From [Chlorobium] sp. 445 (GTDB lineage Bacteria; Bacteroidota; Chlorobiia; Chlorobiales; Thermochlorobacteraceae): a stretch of DNA of 64,000 nt. Below the pieces are notes generated by a model that searched no databases, was not told the origin of the DNA, and was given only the letters and a program-made list of their open reading frames with translations. The DNA lies in the NCBI GenBank assembly GCA_002763895.1, contig NSLH01000003.1, positions 62,001 to 126,000 on the forward strand. Reading direction: 5' to 3'. Below, piece after piece: positions 18,716 to 27,828 of this stretch; position 1 is the stretch's first letter, and the number at the start of each line of letters is the position of its first letter. The translations under genes and the position numbers were made by a program.

Positions 18716-20120
18716 TTGTAACCAGCGCAACCCAAAGCGTGATAACAGGTGGACCAAAAAGAGCAAGAAACCCGCCCAGACGGCGAAAGTCGTGTTGTTC
18801 CAAGAGACCAGTGCTGAAAGCAATTGCATTAGGTGGTGTAGAGACAGGCAAGAGCAGGGCAGTTGAAGCGCACAGCCCGATAACCATACCAGTTTGAAGG
18901 GCATGTTCAGGTGAGAGCAGTGCACCAACAGGAATTAAGACGCTTGCTGCAGCAGTATTGCTCATGACATTTGAAACAAGTGTTGTAACATAACCCAGCA
19001 AAAGAATAACCAGGTAAGGATTTACGTCTTGCAAGCGTAAGAAACTGGCGGCATACTGTGCCAGACCTGACTTTTCTATAGCAAGTCCAAGTGACAGACC
19101 GCCTGCTACCAGCATCAAACTATCCCAAGCCAAGGCGCGTAAATCTTTAGCACGAATAATCCCGCTCATGGTCAGCACGACAATTGGAATAGCGCCGACG
19201 GCTGCGACATGAATTTTGTGCAGGGTAGAGGTCATCCACAGTAAAAGCGTTACGACAAGTGTGATGCCAACCGTCCAGCGAGGCAGGCGCATGAGTTTTG
19301 CATGTTCCTGACTAGAAGGTGTCGGTAGGCTAATTTCAATTGTCTGGCTGACAAGCGAGCGCGAGAGCAAAAACCACGAGGCTGCCAAAAAAATGAGTGC
19401 GATAGGCAAGCCATAGAGCATCCACTCAGCAAAACTTACATTGATGTGATTGGTTGCCAGTGCCCCAACAGTAATTGCATTCGGCGGTGAGCCAATGATT
19501 GTAATCATTCCGCCCAACGATGCTGCAGCAGGAATGCCCAGCAGCAAATCTTTCGAGAGCATATTCTCTTTTTGGGCACGATTGAGAAACGGAAGAATGG
19601 CGGCAATCATCATCGCTGTGGTTGCCGTGTTCGACATGATGGCTGAGAGAACTGCAGTCATCAGCATCATGCCCATAAGCAGGCGAGGCGCAGCATTGCC
19701 AAAAGATTTGAGCGCAAAACTAAAAATGACTCTATCCAAACATGTGCGTCGCATGCCTTCGGAAATGAAAAAGCCACTGAGCATAAGCCAAATCACAGGG
19801 CTCGACCATGTATTGACATACTGCATCACATCAACTGGCACACCCTCTGCCTTAAGGCTTCCCATAGCAAAGACAAGGTAAGCCATAATCAAAATGCCAA
19901 CTGCAAAGGGTGGTATGGCTTCAGTAATCCAAAGCGAGACGGCAACAGCGAGCATAAAGAGCGTGTAGAGTGCAGGCTTGCCGAGTTGATCAGCAGGCGC
20001 AAGCCAAACCACAAGAAAGCCGATGGCAATTGAGAGCAGAAATAAAGTGGCTTGTCGCCCAAAGGGCCAGATTTGTCTCAAGGAATGTTGTGCGACAGCG
20101 TAGCGGGAGTCGTTTTCCAT
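18705..20120 (-). CDS. DASS/SLC13-family sodium-coupled anion transporter
   Basis: About 471 aa from the ATG at 20120, with 11 or more hydrophobic segments. Family marks are 'ITEAIPPFAVGIL' near the N-terminus, the paired SNT motifs 'SNTATTAMM' and 'SNTAAASVL', which bind Na+ and substrate carboxylates, and 'PPNAI' after each. Likely imports dicarboxylates or sulfate with Na+; the exact anion cannot be assigned. The frame opens at 20162. It is convergent with the upstream hybrid kinase gene and overlaps it by 11 bases, with no separating terminator. Confidence 0.88.
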   Translation of the reverse strand: MENDSRYAVAQHSLRQIWPFGRQATLFLLSIAIGFLVVWLAPADQLGKPALYTLFMLAVAVSLWITEAIPPFAVGILIMAYLVFAMGSLKAEGVPVDVMQYVNTWSSPVIWLMLSGFFISEGMRRTCLDRVIFSFALKSFGNAAPRLLMGMMLMTAVLSAIMSNTATTAMMIAAILPFLNRAQKENMLSKDLLLGIPAAASLGGMITIIGSPPNAITVGALATNHINVSFAEWMLYGLPIALIFLAASWFLLSRSLVSQTIEISLPTPSSQEHAKLMRLPRWTVGITLVVTLLLWMTSTLHKIHVAAVGAIPIVVLTMSGIIRAKDLRALAWDSLMLVAGGLSLGLAIEKSGLAQYAASFLRLQDVNPYLVILLLGYVTTLVSNVMSNTAAASVLIPVGALLSPEHALQTGMVIGLCASTALLLPVSTPPNAIAFSTGLLEQHDFRRLGGFLALFGPPVITLWVALVTTMF

Positions 20121-20278
20121 ACTACTTACTACTAATGTTACAAAGACTGCGTAATTTAACACTTTTTGCGCAATTTATATGGCACAACCGCAAGCAGGGC
20201 AAGCAAATCTTTGCAAATGCAAATTCGGGATTAGTGCTGCAAATAAAACCTAACACAATACTTTTGACGCTACGATGC

Positions 20279-21589
20279 TCATTCTATTACATCAAAATGT
20301 GTGTAGGGACGAAGCACTTCGGGCACAATAACTTTGCCATCTTTGGTTTGATAATTTTCCAACAGCGAGACCATCAGGCGCGAAGTAGCTACGCCCGAGC
20401 CATTGAGCGTATGTACAAATTCGGGTTTGGACTTTTCATCGCGCTTGAAGCGAATCATTGCGCGGCGAGCCTGATAGGCTTCAAAGTTAGAGCAACTTGA
20501 GGCTTCCAAAAACCGCTGTTCAGCTGGCGACCACACTTCAAGGTCGTAACACTTTGCAGCATTTGCGCCGATATCGCCTGAGCAAAGCAGCAAAACGCGA
20601 TACGGTAACTTCAAAGCCTCTAAGATGGCTTCAGCATCGGCACGCAGTGATTCAAGTTCATCATAAGATGATTCGGGCAACGTGAATTTTACCAATTCAA
20701 CTTTATTGAACTGGTGCACACGCAAAAAGCCCTTGACATCTTTACCATAGCTGCCAGCCTCACTGCGAAAACAAGCTGAATACGCTGCGTATTTGATAGG
20801 CAAGTCTTTAGCTCGGAGCGTCTCTTCGCGGTGCAGGTTGGTAACGGGCACTTCCGCAGTTGGAATCGCAAAGAGTTGTAGTCCACTCTCCTCATATCGC
20901 TCTTGTTCATCGTAGCCAACACGATAGACTTGTCCGACAAACTTCGGGAATTGTCCTGTGCCACGCAGCGAGGCTTGATTGACAAAGAACGGTGGAAAAA
21001 CTTCCGTGTAGCCATGCTTTGAGATATGCGTGTCGAGCATGAAATTGATAAGCGCACGCTCCAGTGTAGCGCCCTTGCCGACATAGACCGGAAATCCTGC
21101 GCCTGTAATTTTTGCACCACGCTCAAAATCTAAAATGCCCAGCGCCTTACCAAGTTGCAGGTGGTCTTTAACAGGGAAATCAAACTGGCGTTGATGCTCT
21201 AAGACTTCTTTATAGACCTTGTTTTCACTTGCATCTTTGCCAATCGGTACACTCTCATGCAACATATTTGGGAGTGCAAGCAAAATGGCTTCTTGCGCCG
21301 CTTCGTTGGCACGAATCTCGCTATCTAAGGCTGCAATTTTATCCGACACACCTTTCATCTCAGCGATTTTATCTTCCGCGTTGCCTTTATTTTTCTTGAT
21401 AGCAGCAATTTCGTCAGAGACTTTATTACGCAAGGCTTTGAGCGAGTCGGCTTCAGCAACCATAGCACGGCGGCGCTGATCAAGTGCAAGCAGTTCATCG
21501 ACTTTCGAAACTTCGCTGGGCATCTGCCTTGCAGCAAGCATGGCTTTGACAGTGTCGGGGGATTCACGGATGAGTTTAAGGTCTATCAT
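20279..21589 (-). CDS. serS: Seryl-tRNA synthetase
   Basis: Charges tRNA-Ser in the cytoplasm. From the ATG at 21589 it is 436 aa. The N-terminal coiled-coil arm (about residues 30-100) precedes the class II catalytic core, with motif 2 '[22 protein letters not shown]' region and motif 3 '[13 protein letters not shown]'. The frame opens at 21682 but the protein fold starts with 'MIDLKLIRE', the family's usual N-terminus. A minus-strand 'TATTTTTG' at 21626-21633 could be a -7 promoter element. It lies 107 bases downstream of the membrane kinase gene. Confidence 0.96.
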   Translation of the reverse strand: MIDLKLIRESPDTVKAMLAARQMPSEVSKVDELLALDQRRRAMVAEADSLKALRNKVSDEIAAIKKNKGNAEDKIAEMKGVSDKIAALDSEIRANEAAQEAILLALPNMLHESVPIGKDASENKVYKEVLEHQRQFDFPVKDHLQLGKALGILDFERGAKITGAGFPVYVGKGATLERALINFMLDTHISKHGYTEVFPPFFVNQASLRGTGQFPKFVGQVYRVGYDEQERYEESGLQLFAIPTAEVPVTNLHREETLRAKDLPIKYAAYSACFRSEAGSYGKDVKGFLRVHQFNKVELVKFTLPESSYDELESLRADAEAILEALKLPYRVLLLCSGDIGANAAKCYDLEVWSPAEQRFLEASSCSNFEAYQARRAMIRFKRDEKSKPEFVHTLNGSGVATSRLMVSLLENYQTKDGKVIVPEVLRPYTHFDVIE

Positions 21590-21696
21590 CAGAAATGAAC
21601 GAAATAGTTGTAGTGTTTTTGGGCGCAAAAATAACACAAAATGCAGCCTTTGTGAAGGGAGCAAGGAAAGGAAAAGCAACAATCAACAAAGTGAAG

Positions 21697-24246
21697 TCAG
21701 GTGTGCAATCGGTTAGCTTCGGCAGCAAGCGGCAGCAGCAGCGTAAAAGTGCTACCTTTTCCAAGTTCGCTCTGCACATGGATTTTCCCGCCATGCGCTT
21801 CAACGGTTTGCCGCACCAGTGAGAGCCCTAAGCCTGTCCCGCCAACTTGCTTTGCGGCAGGATTCGATGAACGATAAAATGGCTCAAAAATTTGCGTCAA
21901 TTCATCTGCAGCAATACCTATGCCTGAATCCGTGATGCGCATGCCTGCATAGCTATCTTGCCGAAAGACTTCTACCTTTAGCTTCTTTTCGTTGGGAGAG
22001 TATTTGATGGCATTAGAAAGTAAGTTGTCTATGGCTTGAGTAAGTGCATCATGATCGCCATAGATATTCAGCGGATCGTCAGTGATATGTTTTTCTACGA
22101 TACAGTTCTGACTTCTGAAGTATGCCGCTGTGTTTACTAAGATTTTGTGCGTAAGCACAGCTAAGTCAAGTTCTGAAAAATTGTATTCCAGTGTGCGGTT
22201 TTCGTGTCTAGCAAAGGTGAGAATATTTGCAATCATTCGTTCTAGTCGGGCAATTTCTTCTTGAATGATGTTCAAATAGTCTTGTGCAGCAGGATTTTCT
22301 GCAGAAACTTCACTTTGCAAGAGCTCAGCAAAGAGTTTGATGGAGGTGAGCGGTGTGCGCAAATCGTGTGAGACACCGGACACGAAGCGAACTCTCATGT
22401 CTGCAAGCTCTTTGAGGCGTCCTGCGATAGCGCTTTGAAGAATTAAGGCTTTTTGAAGTTTCATTTTCTCAATAAGTGCACTGGCTTGTGCGGTAAGTGC
22501 ATCGAGTAAATCGAGGTCTTCATTACTGTAAGGGTTTTGAGATTTTTTTTCACCGAGTGCAAACCAGCCAATTATCTTCTGTTGCTCTGAGCGCAACGGA
22601 AAAATCAAGGTTACACCCGACTCAATCAATTTAGCATTGTCCAGCGGTATGATGGCTGAGCCTGGCTCTACTTTTTCTGGATGGGCAAGCGGTATGCTGT
22701 CTTCTGCATGAAGCGATGCAAAAGGCTGTAAGTCTATCGCTTCTGTCTCTGGCTGTTGTGCGAGCACATCCAAGTGTGCTTCATCATTTTTTAACAGAAG
22801 GAGCAAAAAACGGGGTTTCAAGAAATTGTCAATCTGCATCAGTAGCTGATGGGCAAGATGCTGAGGGCTAACGGCATGGTTCATGTCGTTAAGCGTGCGT
22901 CGTGCAACCTCACGGTAGTTATACTGCACACGGAAGAATTGCTTATCGACAAAAGCTTGAATACGCTGACGCACAGGCTCAATTAACAAAGCAAGCACAG
23001 CAATCAGCGATGCAACCCAAAACGACTTTCCCCAATCCGCTATATCGCCTACCACCCACGCAATCAAATTGATGAGCAAAATGTATGCGAGGGTTACCAT
23101 GCCCAACATTAAGGCATAGACTGTGCCACGGTTGAAAATGAAATCGATATCCATCAAGCGGTAACGCACGATGGAAATTGCAAAAGTCAGCGGCGTGAGC
23201 GTCAAAGCCAGCATCATCACTTCTCGTGCTAAGAGCGCTTCCCCTAAGAGTTGCTTTGGCAAAAGCCAGAGCAGGGCAAACGTCAAAGGTCCTGCAAGAA
23301 GTCCCAGCAGTATCCAGCGCAGTTTGCGTCGGTCAGATTCTTCATCTGCCATGATGTAATGATGCAAGAAATTGGCAACGCCCCAAATGATACAGATAGC
23401 AAAGAACCAGTGCGAGGCTGTGGTGAGCCATGCAAGCCACCCAAGAAGTTGTAAGGAGAGAATTTCACCCCAATCTACCCAAGCAAGCATGATGCACCAC
23501 AGCAGCAGCAAGGCGCCTGCAAGCGCATACAGTGCAATCCAGCGGGCTTTATCGTGTTGAGCGGTCTGACCAAAATATCTTTTCGCAGGAAAACGATAAG
23601 TAAAATGCAAAAACATCACAGGCATAATCAATAAAGCAGATGCGCTAAGCAGGCTAGAGAGTTGCCGCAAAGGTGTGGGCAAAGCAAGGTAAAAATGTGA
23701 AGCTGTAATCATCAAGGCGGTCAGGACACTTGCACTGTGAAAGAGTTGTGCAGCTTCGTCATTGGGCTTTTTTAGATAGACAATAATTCCTACGACAAAA
23801 AATAATCCAGCGCAGAGCGCCACGACCAGCAAGTCCCACACTGAAAAGCGAGGCATGAGTTTGACTTGCAGAACTTTTTGCAGCTCGACTGGAACAATCT
23901 GGCTGGTGATATGCTCACTGTGAAACGGATTGATGATGCGCTGCAGTGTGTCACGTGCAAGACGCAGTGTTACCCATTCATTCGGACGTTTTTGCTCCAA
24001 GACTAACTCTACTTCACTAAGCCATCTGACAGGTAGCGCACTTAGCACTTGTAGTTTGTCACCTTCCTTGATTCCATAGCGCAGCCCATCAGGAGATACC
24101 TGCGAGATTACTGGAGCATATTGCGAGAGTTTTAGTGAAAAGGGTAGGTCAGCTTTGTGCGTAAGTTCAACAATGCCCATAGCACCTACGAAAAACGCGA
24201 TGATATCGAAGCCTATCACAACAGTCTGCCGAAGAGAAAAACGCAT
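21697..24246 (-). CDS. Membrane sensor histidine kinase with PDZ-like, multi-TM and GAF-like regions
   Basis: 849 aa from the ATG at 24246. Order: one TM (about 8-28); an extracytoplasmic segment with a PDZ-like core ('YGIKEGDKLQVL', 'WVTLRLARD'); seven or eight TM helices (about 125-430); a GAF-like domain (about 470-590, 'LIFPLRSEQQKIIGWFALG'); HisKA with His627 ('VSHDLRTPL'); HATPase with 'NLLSNAIKYSP', 'DSGIGIA' and 'GTGLGLSLVR'. The upstream PDZ-plus-TM array suggests it senses envelope peptides or lipids, which is inference. No response regulator is adjacent. The frame opens at 24336. An alternative reading of the PDZ part as an unrelated beta domain is possible. Confidence 0.82.
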   Translation of the reverse strand: MRFSLRQTVVIGFDIIAFFVGAMGIVELTHKADLPFSLKLSQYAPVISQVSPDGLRYGIKEGDKLQVLSALPVRWLSEVELVLEQKRPNEWVTLRLARDTLQRIINPFHSEHITSQIVPVELQKVLQVKLMPRFSVWDLLVVALCAGLFFVVGIIVYLKKPNDEAAQLFHSASVLTALMITASHFYLALPTPLRQLSSLLSASALLIMPVMFLHFTYRFPAKRYFGQTAQHDKARWIALYALAGALLLLWCIMLAWVDWGEILSLQLLGWLAWLTTASHWFFAICIIWGVANFLHHYIMADEESDRRKLRWILLGLLAGPLTFALLWLLPKQLLGEALLAREVMMLALTLTPLTFAISIVRYRLMDIDFIFNRGTVYALMLGMVTLAYILLINLIAWVVGDIADWGKSFWVASLIAVLALLIEPVRQRIQAFVDKQFFRVQYNYREVARRTLNDMNHAVSPQHLAHQLLMQIDNFLKPRFLLLLLKNDEAHLDVLAQQPETEAIDLQPFASLHAEDSIPLAHPEKVEPGSAIIPLDNAKLIESGVTLIFPLRSEQQKIIGWFALGEKKSQNPYSNEDLDLLDALTAQASALIEKMKLQKALILQSAIAGRLKELADMRVRFVSGVSHDLRTPLTSIKLFAELLQSEVSAENPAAQDYLNIIQEEIARLERMIANILTFARHENRTLEYNFSELDLAVLTHKILVNTAAYFRSQNCIVEKHITDDPLNIYGDHDALTQAIDNLLSNAIKYSPNEKKLKVEVFRQDSYAGMRITDSGIGIAADELTQIFEPFYRSSNPAAKQVGGTGLGLSLVRQTVEAHGGKIHVQSELGKGSTFTLLLPLAAEANRLHT

Positions 24247-24536
24247 ATGCCTTATTTTAGAGAGAGCCAAGAAGTAACAACCCCCAAGCGACTTGCAAGT
24301 TGCAGGACATAAATAAGAAAATTTGATGAAGAACAATCTGCATGTGCAAGTTGCTAAATTTACAACATCTCGTAGCCGATTGCAGAGAGAGCATGTGTGT
24401 TAGAACGTCTGAGCGCAGGTCTGGCTTTTTCTGAAAGATTTCTTTAGCTTTGTATCCGAGTTTTTCAAGTAAGTAAAGCCAAGTGGGAAAAGCGCATACC
24501 AAGCGTTATCTCCCGATTAGAGACGAAATCAATTCT

Positions 24537-25427
24537 ATGCGAATCATTGAGGCACGCGCACTGACCAAGATATATGGTAAAGTGCGTGCGGTCGACGAAG
24601 CGACTTTCCATGTGCAGCAAGGACAAGTCTTCGGATTCTTAGGTCCTAATGGCAGCGGTAAGACGACGACGATTGGCATGCTCCTTGGCATCATCAATGC
24701 TTCAGGCGGCGAGATTTGGCTCTTTGAGACACGCGATCTTAATGCGGCACGACGTCGCATTGGAGCAACACTCGAAACCCCGAATTTTTATCCCTACCTT
24801 AGCGGTTATGATAACCTTCGCATTGTGGCTAAAATCAAAGGCGCAACAGAGGCGCAAATTCAAGCGGCGTTAGAATTGGTCGAGCTTTCAAGTCGGCAGA
24901 AAGATAAATTTTCAACCTACTCACTTGGCATGAAGCAGCGACTGGCGATTGCTGCCGCAGCACTATCCAACCCCGAGCTCATCATCTTAGATGAACCCAC
25001 CAACGGTTTAGACCCGGAAGGCATCCGTGATGTGCGTCGCATCATTAAATCGCTTGCTGCCGCCGGCAAAACGGTGTTTCTCTCAAGCCATCTGCTGAGC
25101 GAAGTCGAGCAAACCTGCACGCACATTGCAATCATCAAAAAAGGCAAAATTTTGAAGCAAGGCAGTTTGCGTGAGATTGTCAGCAATAACCTCTTTGCGC
25201 TCATTCGTTCGGAGGATATGACAGCGCTCAAATCTGTGGTCAGCCAGTATGATAAATTCGTTTCTGCAACTACAGAACCCGATGGGCTATTGGTAGAACT
25301 TGCAGACAATGATCTTGCAGCCCTCAATCGTTTCCTATTCGAGAAAGGTATCTCACTTTCACATCTTGCATCGCGCCAACAAACACTCGAAGAAGCCTTC
25401 TTAGAACTGACTGAAGCACAATCCTGA
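24537..25427 (+). CDS. ABC transporter ATP-binding protein (DrrA/CcmA-like)
   Basis: 296 aa from the ATG at 24537. Walker A 'GPNGSGKTT', Q-loop, signature 'YSLGMKQRLAIA', Walker B 'LIILDEPTNGLDPEG', and H-loop 'LSSHLL'. A C-terminal ~80-residue extension ('TLEEAFLEL') is like that of DrrA/NatA exporters, so it most likely powers an ABC-2-type export pump. No permease gene follows: the next gene begins 10 bases later and encodes a methyltransferase. The partner must be elsewhere. A 'TAGCTTTG' -7-like element sits at 24445-24452. Confidence 0.88.
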   Translation: MRIIEARALTKIYGKVRAVDEATFHVQQGQVFGFLGPNGSGKTTTIGMLLGIINASGGEIWLFETRDLNAARRRIGATLETPNFYPYLSGYDNLRIVAKIKGATEAQIQAALELVELSSRQKDKFSTYSLGMKQRLAIAAAALSNPELIILDEPTNGLDPEGIRDVRRIIKSLAAAGKTVFLSSHLLSEVEQTCTHIAIIKKGKILKQGSLREIVSNNLFALIRSEDMTALKSVVSQYDKFVSATTEPDGLLVELADNDLAALNRFLFEKGISLSHLASRQQTLEEAFLELTEAQS

Positions 25428-25437
25428 TTGCCTTCAC

Positions 25438-26379
25438 ATGGAATACATTGCTTGTCCGATTTCAGAAGCCACTGACTTTGATGTGCGTTATGAAGTGCCG
25501 AATCGCTTTGAGGTGGCAAAAGGCGATGAATGGCATATAGTGGTATCGCGCGCGTCAGGGCTTGCAATGCTCAACCCGCGCCCACCACAAAGCGAGATTG
25601 CAAAATTCTATGAAGCGCTGGATTACGACCCTTTCATCTCACTCAAACACGCAGCATCGCTGCAAGACAAAGTCTATAAGTTTATCCGACGGTTTATTTC
25701 ACTGCGCTACAAAGCACGTGCGGTGTTGAAACGGATGCAATTTGAGGCGAACCAAACTTACAACGTGCTCGAAATTGGTTGCGCAACAGGCGATTTTCTC
25801 TTAGAACTGCGTAGGCAAAGCCCTGCCTCACTGAATCTGATGGGCATTGAGGTGTCAGAAAAAGCTGCACGCTATGCGCGTCAAGAAAACGAACTCAACG
25901 TGTCTCAAGGCGAGTTGCTGACAGTGGATGTCTCAGAACAACAAGATTTAATCGTGATGTGGCATACGCTCGAGCATATTCATCGATTGAATGAGACGCT
26001 CGATAAAATTTATACGCTGCTCAAGCCAAATGGTACTTTTATGACAGCAATGCCAAACTTGGATAGTCTGGACGCTGCACACTATGGTAAGTATTGGGTT
26101 GGACTTGATGCACCGCGTCATCTGTATCACTTCACACCGAAAAGTTTTGCAGCACTTCTCAAAAAACACGGTCTTGCTATTGTAGATATGCACGGGCTAG
26201 TGCTGGATAGTTACTACAATGCTTTGCTAAGTGAGCAACTTTGTGCAGCCGTGAAAGGCAAGGCGGGAGGTATGCTTACGCTGCTGAAAGCGCTGTTTTG
26301 GGGCTCGCTGGCGGCTATTCACGGAGTTACACCTGAAGTCGCCTCCAGCGTCTGTTACTATGTGCGTAAAATTCGCTGA
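25438..26379 (+). CDS. Class I SAM-dependent methyltransferase
   Basis: 313 aa. The methyltransferase core is in the middle: motif I 'VLEIGCATGDFLLEL' near residue 105, 'LMGIEVSEKAARYA' (motif II acidic residue binding the SAM ribose), 'DLIVMWHTLEHIH' and 'LLKPNGTFMTAMPN'. This is the methyltransferase type often acting on sugars, quinones or polyketide-like substrates in cell-surface clusters; substrate unknown. An N-terminal ~85 residues with no recognised fold precede the core ('GLAMLNPRPPQSEIAKFYEA' is typical of this subgroup). Co-directional with the ABC ATPase, 10 bases apart, so likely one transcript. Confidence 0.82.
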   Translation: MEYIACPISEATDFDVRYEVPNRFEVAKGDEWHIVVSRASGLAMLNPRPPQSEIAKFYEALDYDPFISLKHAASLQDKVYKFIRRFISLRYKARAVLKRMQFEANQTYNVLEIGCATGDFLLELRRQSPASLNLMGIEVSEKAARYARQENELNVSQGELLTVDVSEQQDLIVMWHTLEHIHRLNETLDKIYTLLKPNGTFMTAMPNLDSLDAAHYGKYWVGLDAPRHLYHFTPKSFAALLKKHGLAIVDMHGLVLDSYYNALLSEQLCAAVKGKAGGMLTLLKALFWGSLAAIHGVTPEVASSVCYYVRKIR

Positions 26380-26493
26380 ACAGTTACCTAAATGTTGATA
26401 CAACCAATCAACTAAAAAGCGCTCGGCTATCGTAGAGCAAGGCGTTCCGCGTAAGGTTTTCAATAAGACATATAAACCTCAATTCCTTTTACA

Positions 26494-27723
26494 ATGAAGC
26501 GACGAGAGTTTCTTTTGGGAGTACTGGGCTCTACTCTTCTTCTGCCTACAAGCACGACAGTTGGCAAAAAGCCACGCTATGATGTGGCTGTAATTGGCTT
26601 GGGGGGAATGGGAAGTGCAGTCGCCTATCAGCTGGCGAAGCGTAAGGTAAAGGTATGCGGTATTGAGCAATTCGGTATTGCTCATCAAGAAGGCGGCTCG
26701 CATGGTGAGACGCGCATCATTCGTAAAGCCTACTTTGAGCATCCAGACTATATTCCCTTGCTGAATCGTGCTTATGAACTCTGGCGCGCCTTTGAAGCAG
26801 AGTCGGGGCAAACACTCTTTGTGCAAAACGGCTTAGTGATGGCTGGTCCGATAGAAGACCCGAATATCAAAGGCACACTGCAGTGCTACGAAAAGTATTC
26901 GAGCTTGCCGCACGAGATTCTGTCCGTCGCTGAAGCACAGAAGCGTTTTCCACAATTTGCTTTCCGTGATGGCGATACAATTATTTATGATCCTATTGGA
27001 GGAAGTTTGATGGTAGAGAAAGCCATTCAAACCTACATTGATGCAGCTCGCAAAAGTGGAGCCACACTTTTTTTCAATGAACCGCTGCAAGCATGGAAAG
27101 CGCATCGTGAGGGCTTTGAGATTCAAACACAGCGTCAAAAAATTTATGCCAAGCAGCTGATTCTAACAACGGGAGCATGGCTCAAACCGTTGCTGGCAGA
27201 ACTGAACATCAAACTTGACATTTGGCGCAAATGTCTGTTTTGGTATCGCTCTAGCGCGTTAGCGACGGCGCGCAAACTTTCTGAACATGATTTTTCAAAC
27301 GAGAAGATGCCAAACTTTTACATGGCAACAGCATTAGGAGCCTTCTACGGTTTGGCAGCCGCCAGTGCACGAGGAGTCAAAATTGGTGAGCATATACGCA
27401 ATGAATCAGTGGCAACACCCAAAGATACTAAGCGCCCAGTTGACAGCAGCGATGAATCGCCTTTTCTGACTTTTATCCAAACTGCTTTTTCCTGCAGCAC
27501 CCCAGAGCGCAGTGCAGCGGCAACCTGCATGTACGACATGTCGCCCGATGGAAACTTCATCATTGATGAACATCCAAACTACAAAGGCTTATTTTTCGCT
27601 GGTGGGTTTTCAGGACATGGCTATAAGTTTGCTTCACTCATCGGTGAAATAATGGCAGAGCTTGCCTTAGAAGGACGGACCTCACAACCAATTAACTTCC
27701 TGCGTTTGAGTCGTTTTTCCTAA
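26494..27723 (+). CDS. FAD-dependent sarcosine oxidase / N-methyltryptophan oxidase-like enzyme
   Basis: 409 aa of the DAO superfamily. The FAD-binding fold is 'VAVIGLGGMGSAVAYQLAKR' (about 33-50), followed by 'GSHGETRIIRKAYFEHPDY', a hallmark of the MSOX/SolA subgroup, and the C-terminal 'FFAGGFSGHGYKFASLIGEIMAEL'. In monomeric sarcosine oxidases FAD is covalently attached to a Cys near the C-terminus ('CMYDMSPDGNF'), and that Cys is present here. The N-terminus 'MKRREFLLGVLGSTLLL' looks like a twin-arginine-type signal, which is unusual for this family and suggests periplasmic export of the folded flavoprotein. Substrate not assignable beyond a secondary N-methyl or cyclic amine. Confidence 0.82.
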   Translation: MKRREFLLGVLGSTLLLPTSTTVGKKPRYDVAVIGLGGMGSAVAYQLAKRKVKVCGIEQFGIAHQEGGSHGETRIIRKAYFEHPDYIPLLNRAYELWRAFEAESGQTLFVQNGLVMAGPIEDPNIKGTLQCYEKYSSLPHEILSVAEAQKRFPQFAFRDGDTIIYDPIGGSLMVEKAIQTYIDAARKSGATLFFNEPLQAWKAHREGFEIQTQRQKIYAKQLILTTGAWLKPLLAELNIKLDIWRKCLFWYRSSALATARKLSEHDFSNEKMPNFYMATALGAFYGLAAASARGVKIGEHIRNESVATPKDTKRPVDSSDESPFLTFIQTAFSCSTPERSAAATCMYDMSPDGNFIIDEHPNYKGLFFAGGFSGHGYKFASLIGEIMAELALEGRTSQPINFLRLSRFS

Positions 27724-27748
27724 GTCCTGTTATTAGATCAGACATAAA

Positions 27749-27780
27749 AAAGCGGAGAGGCTAGTCTGCCTCTCCGCTTT
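27749..27780. terminator. Rho-independent terminator, likely bidirectional
   Basis: Perfect 12-bp inverted repeat (27749-27760 and 27769-27780) with an 8-base loop. A-rich before and T-rich after the stem. It separates the convergent SolA-like and susD genes. Confidence 0.85.
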
Positions 27781-27828
27781 AAGTCAAGTAACTTCAAGCC
27801 AAACACTAAGAACGGTCTGCGCGACGCT

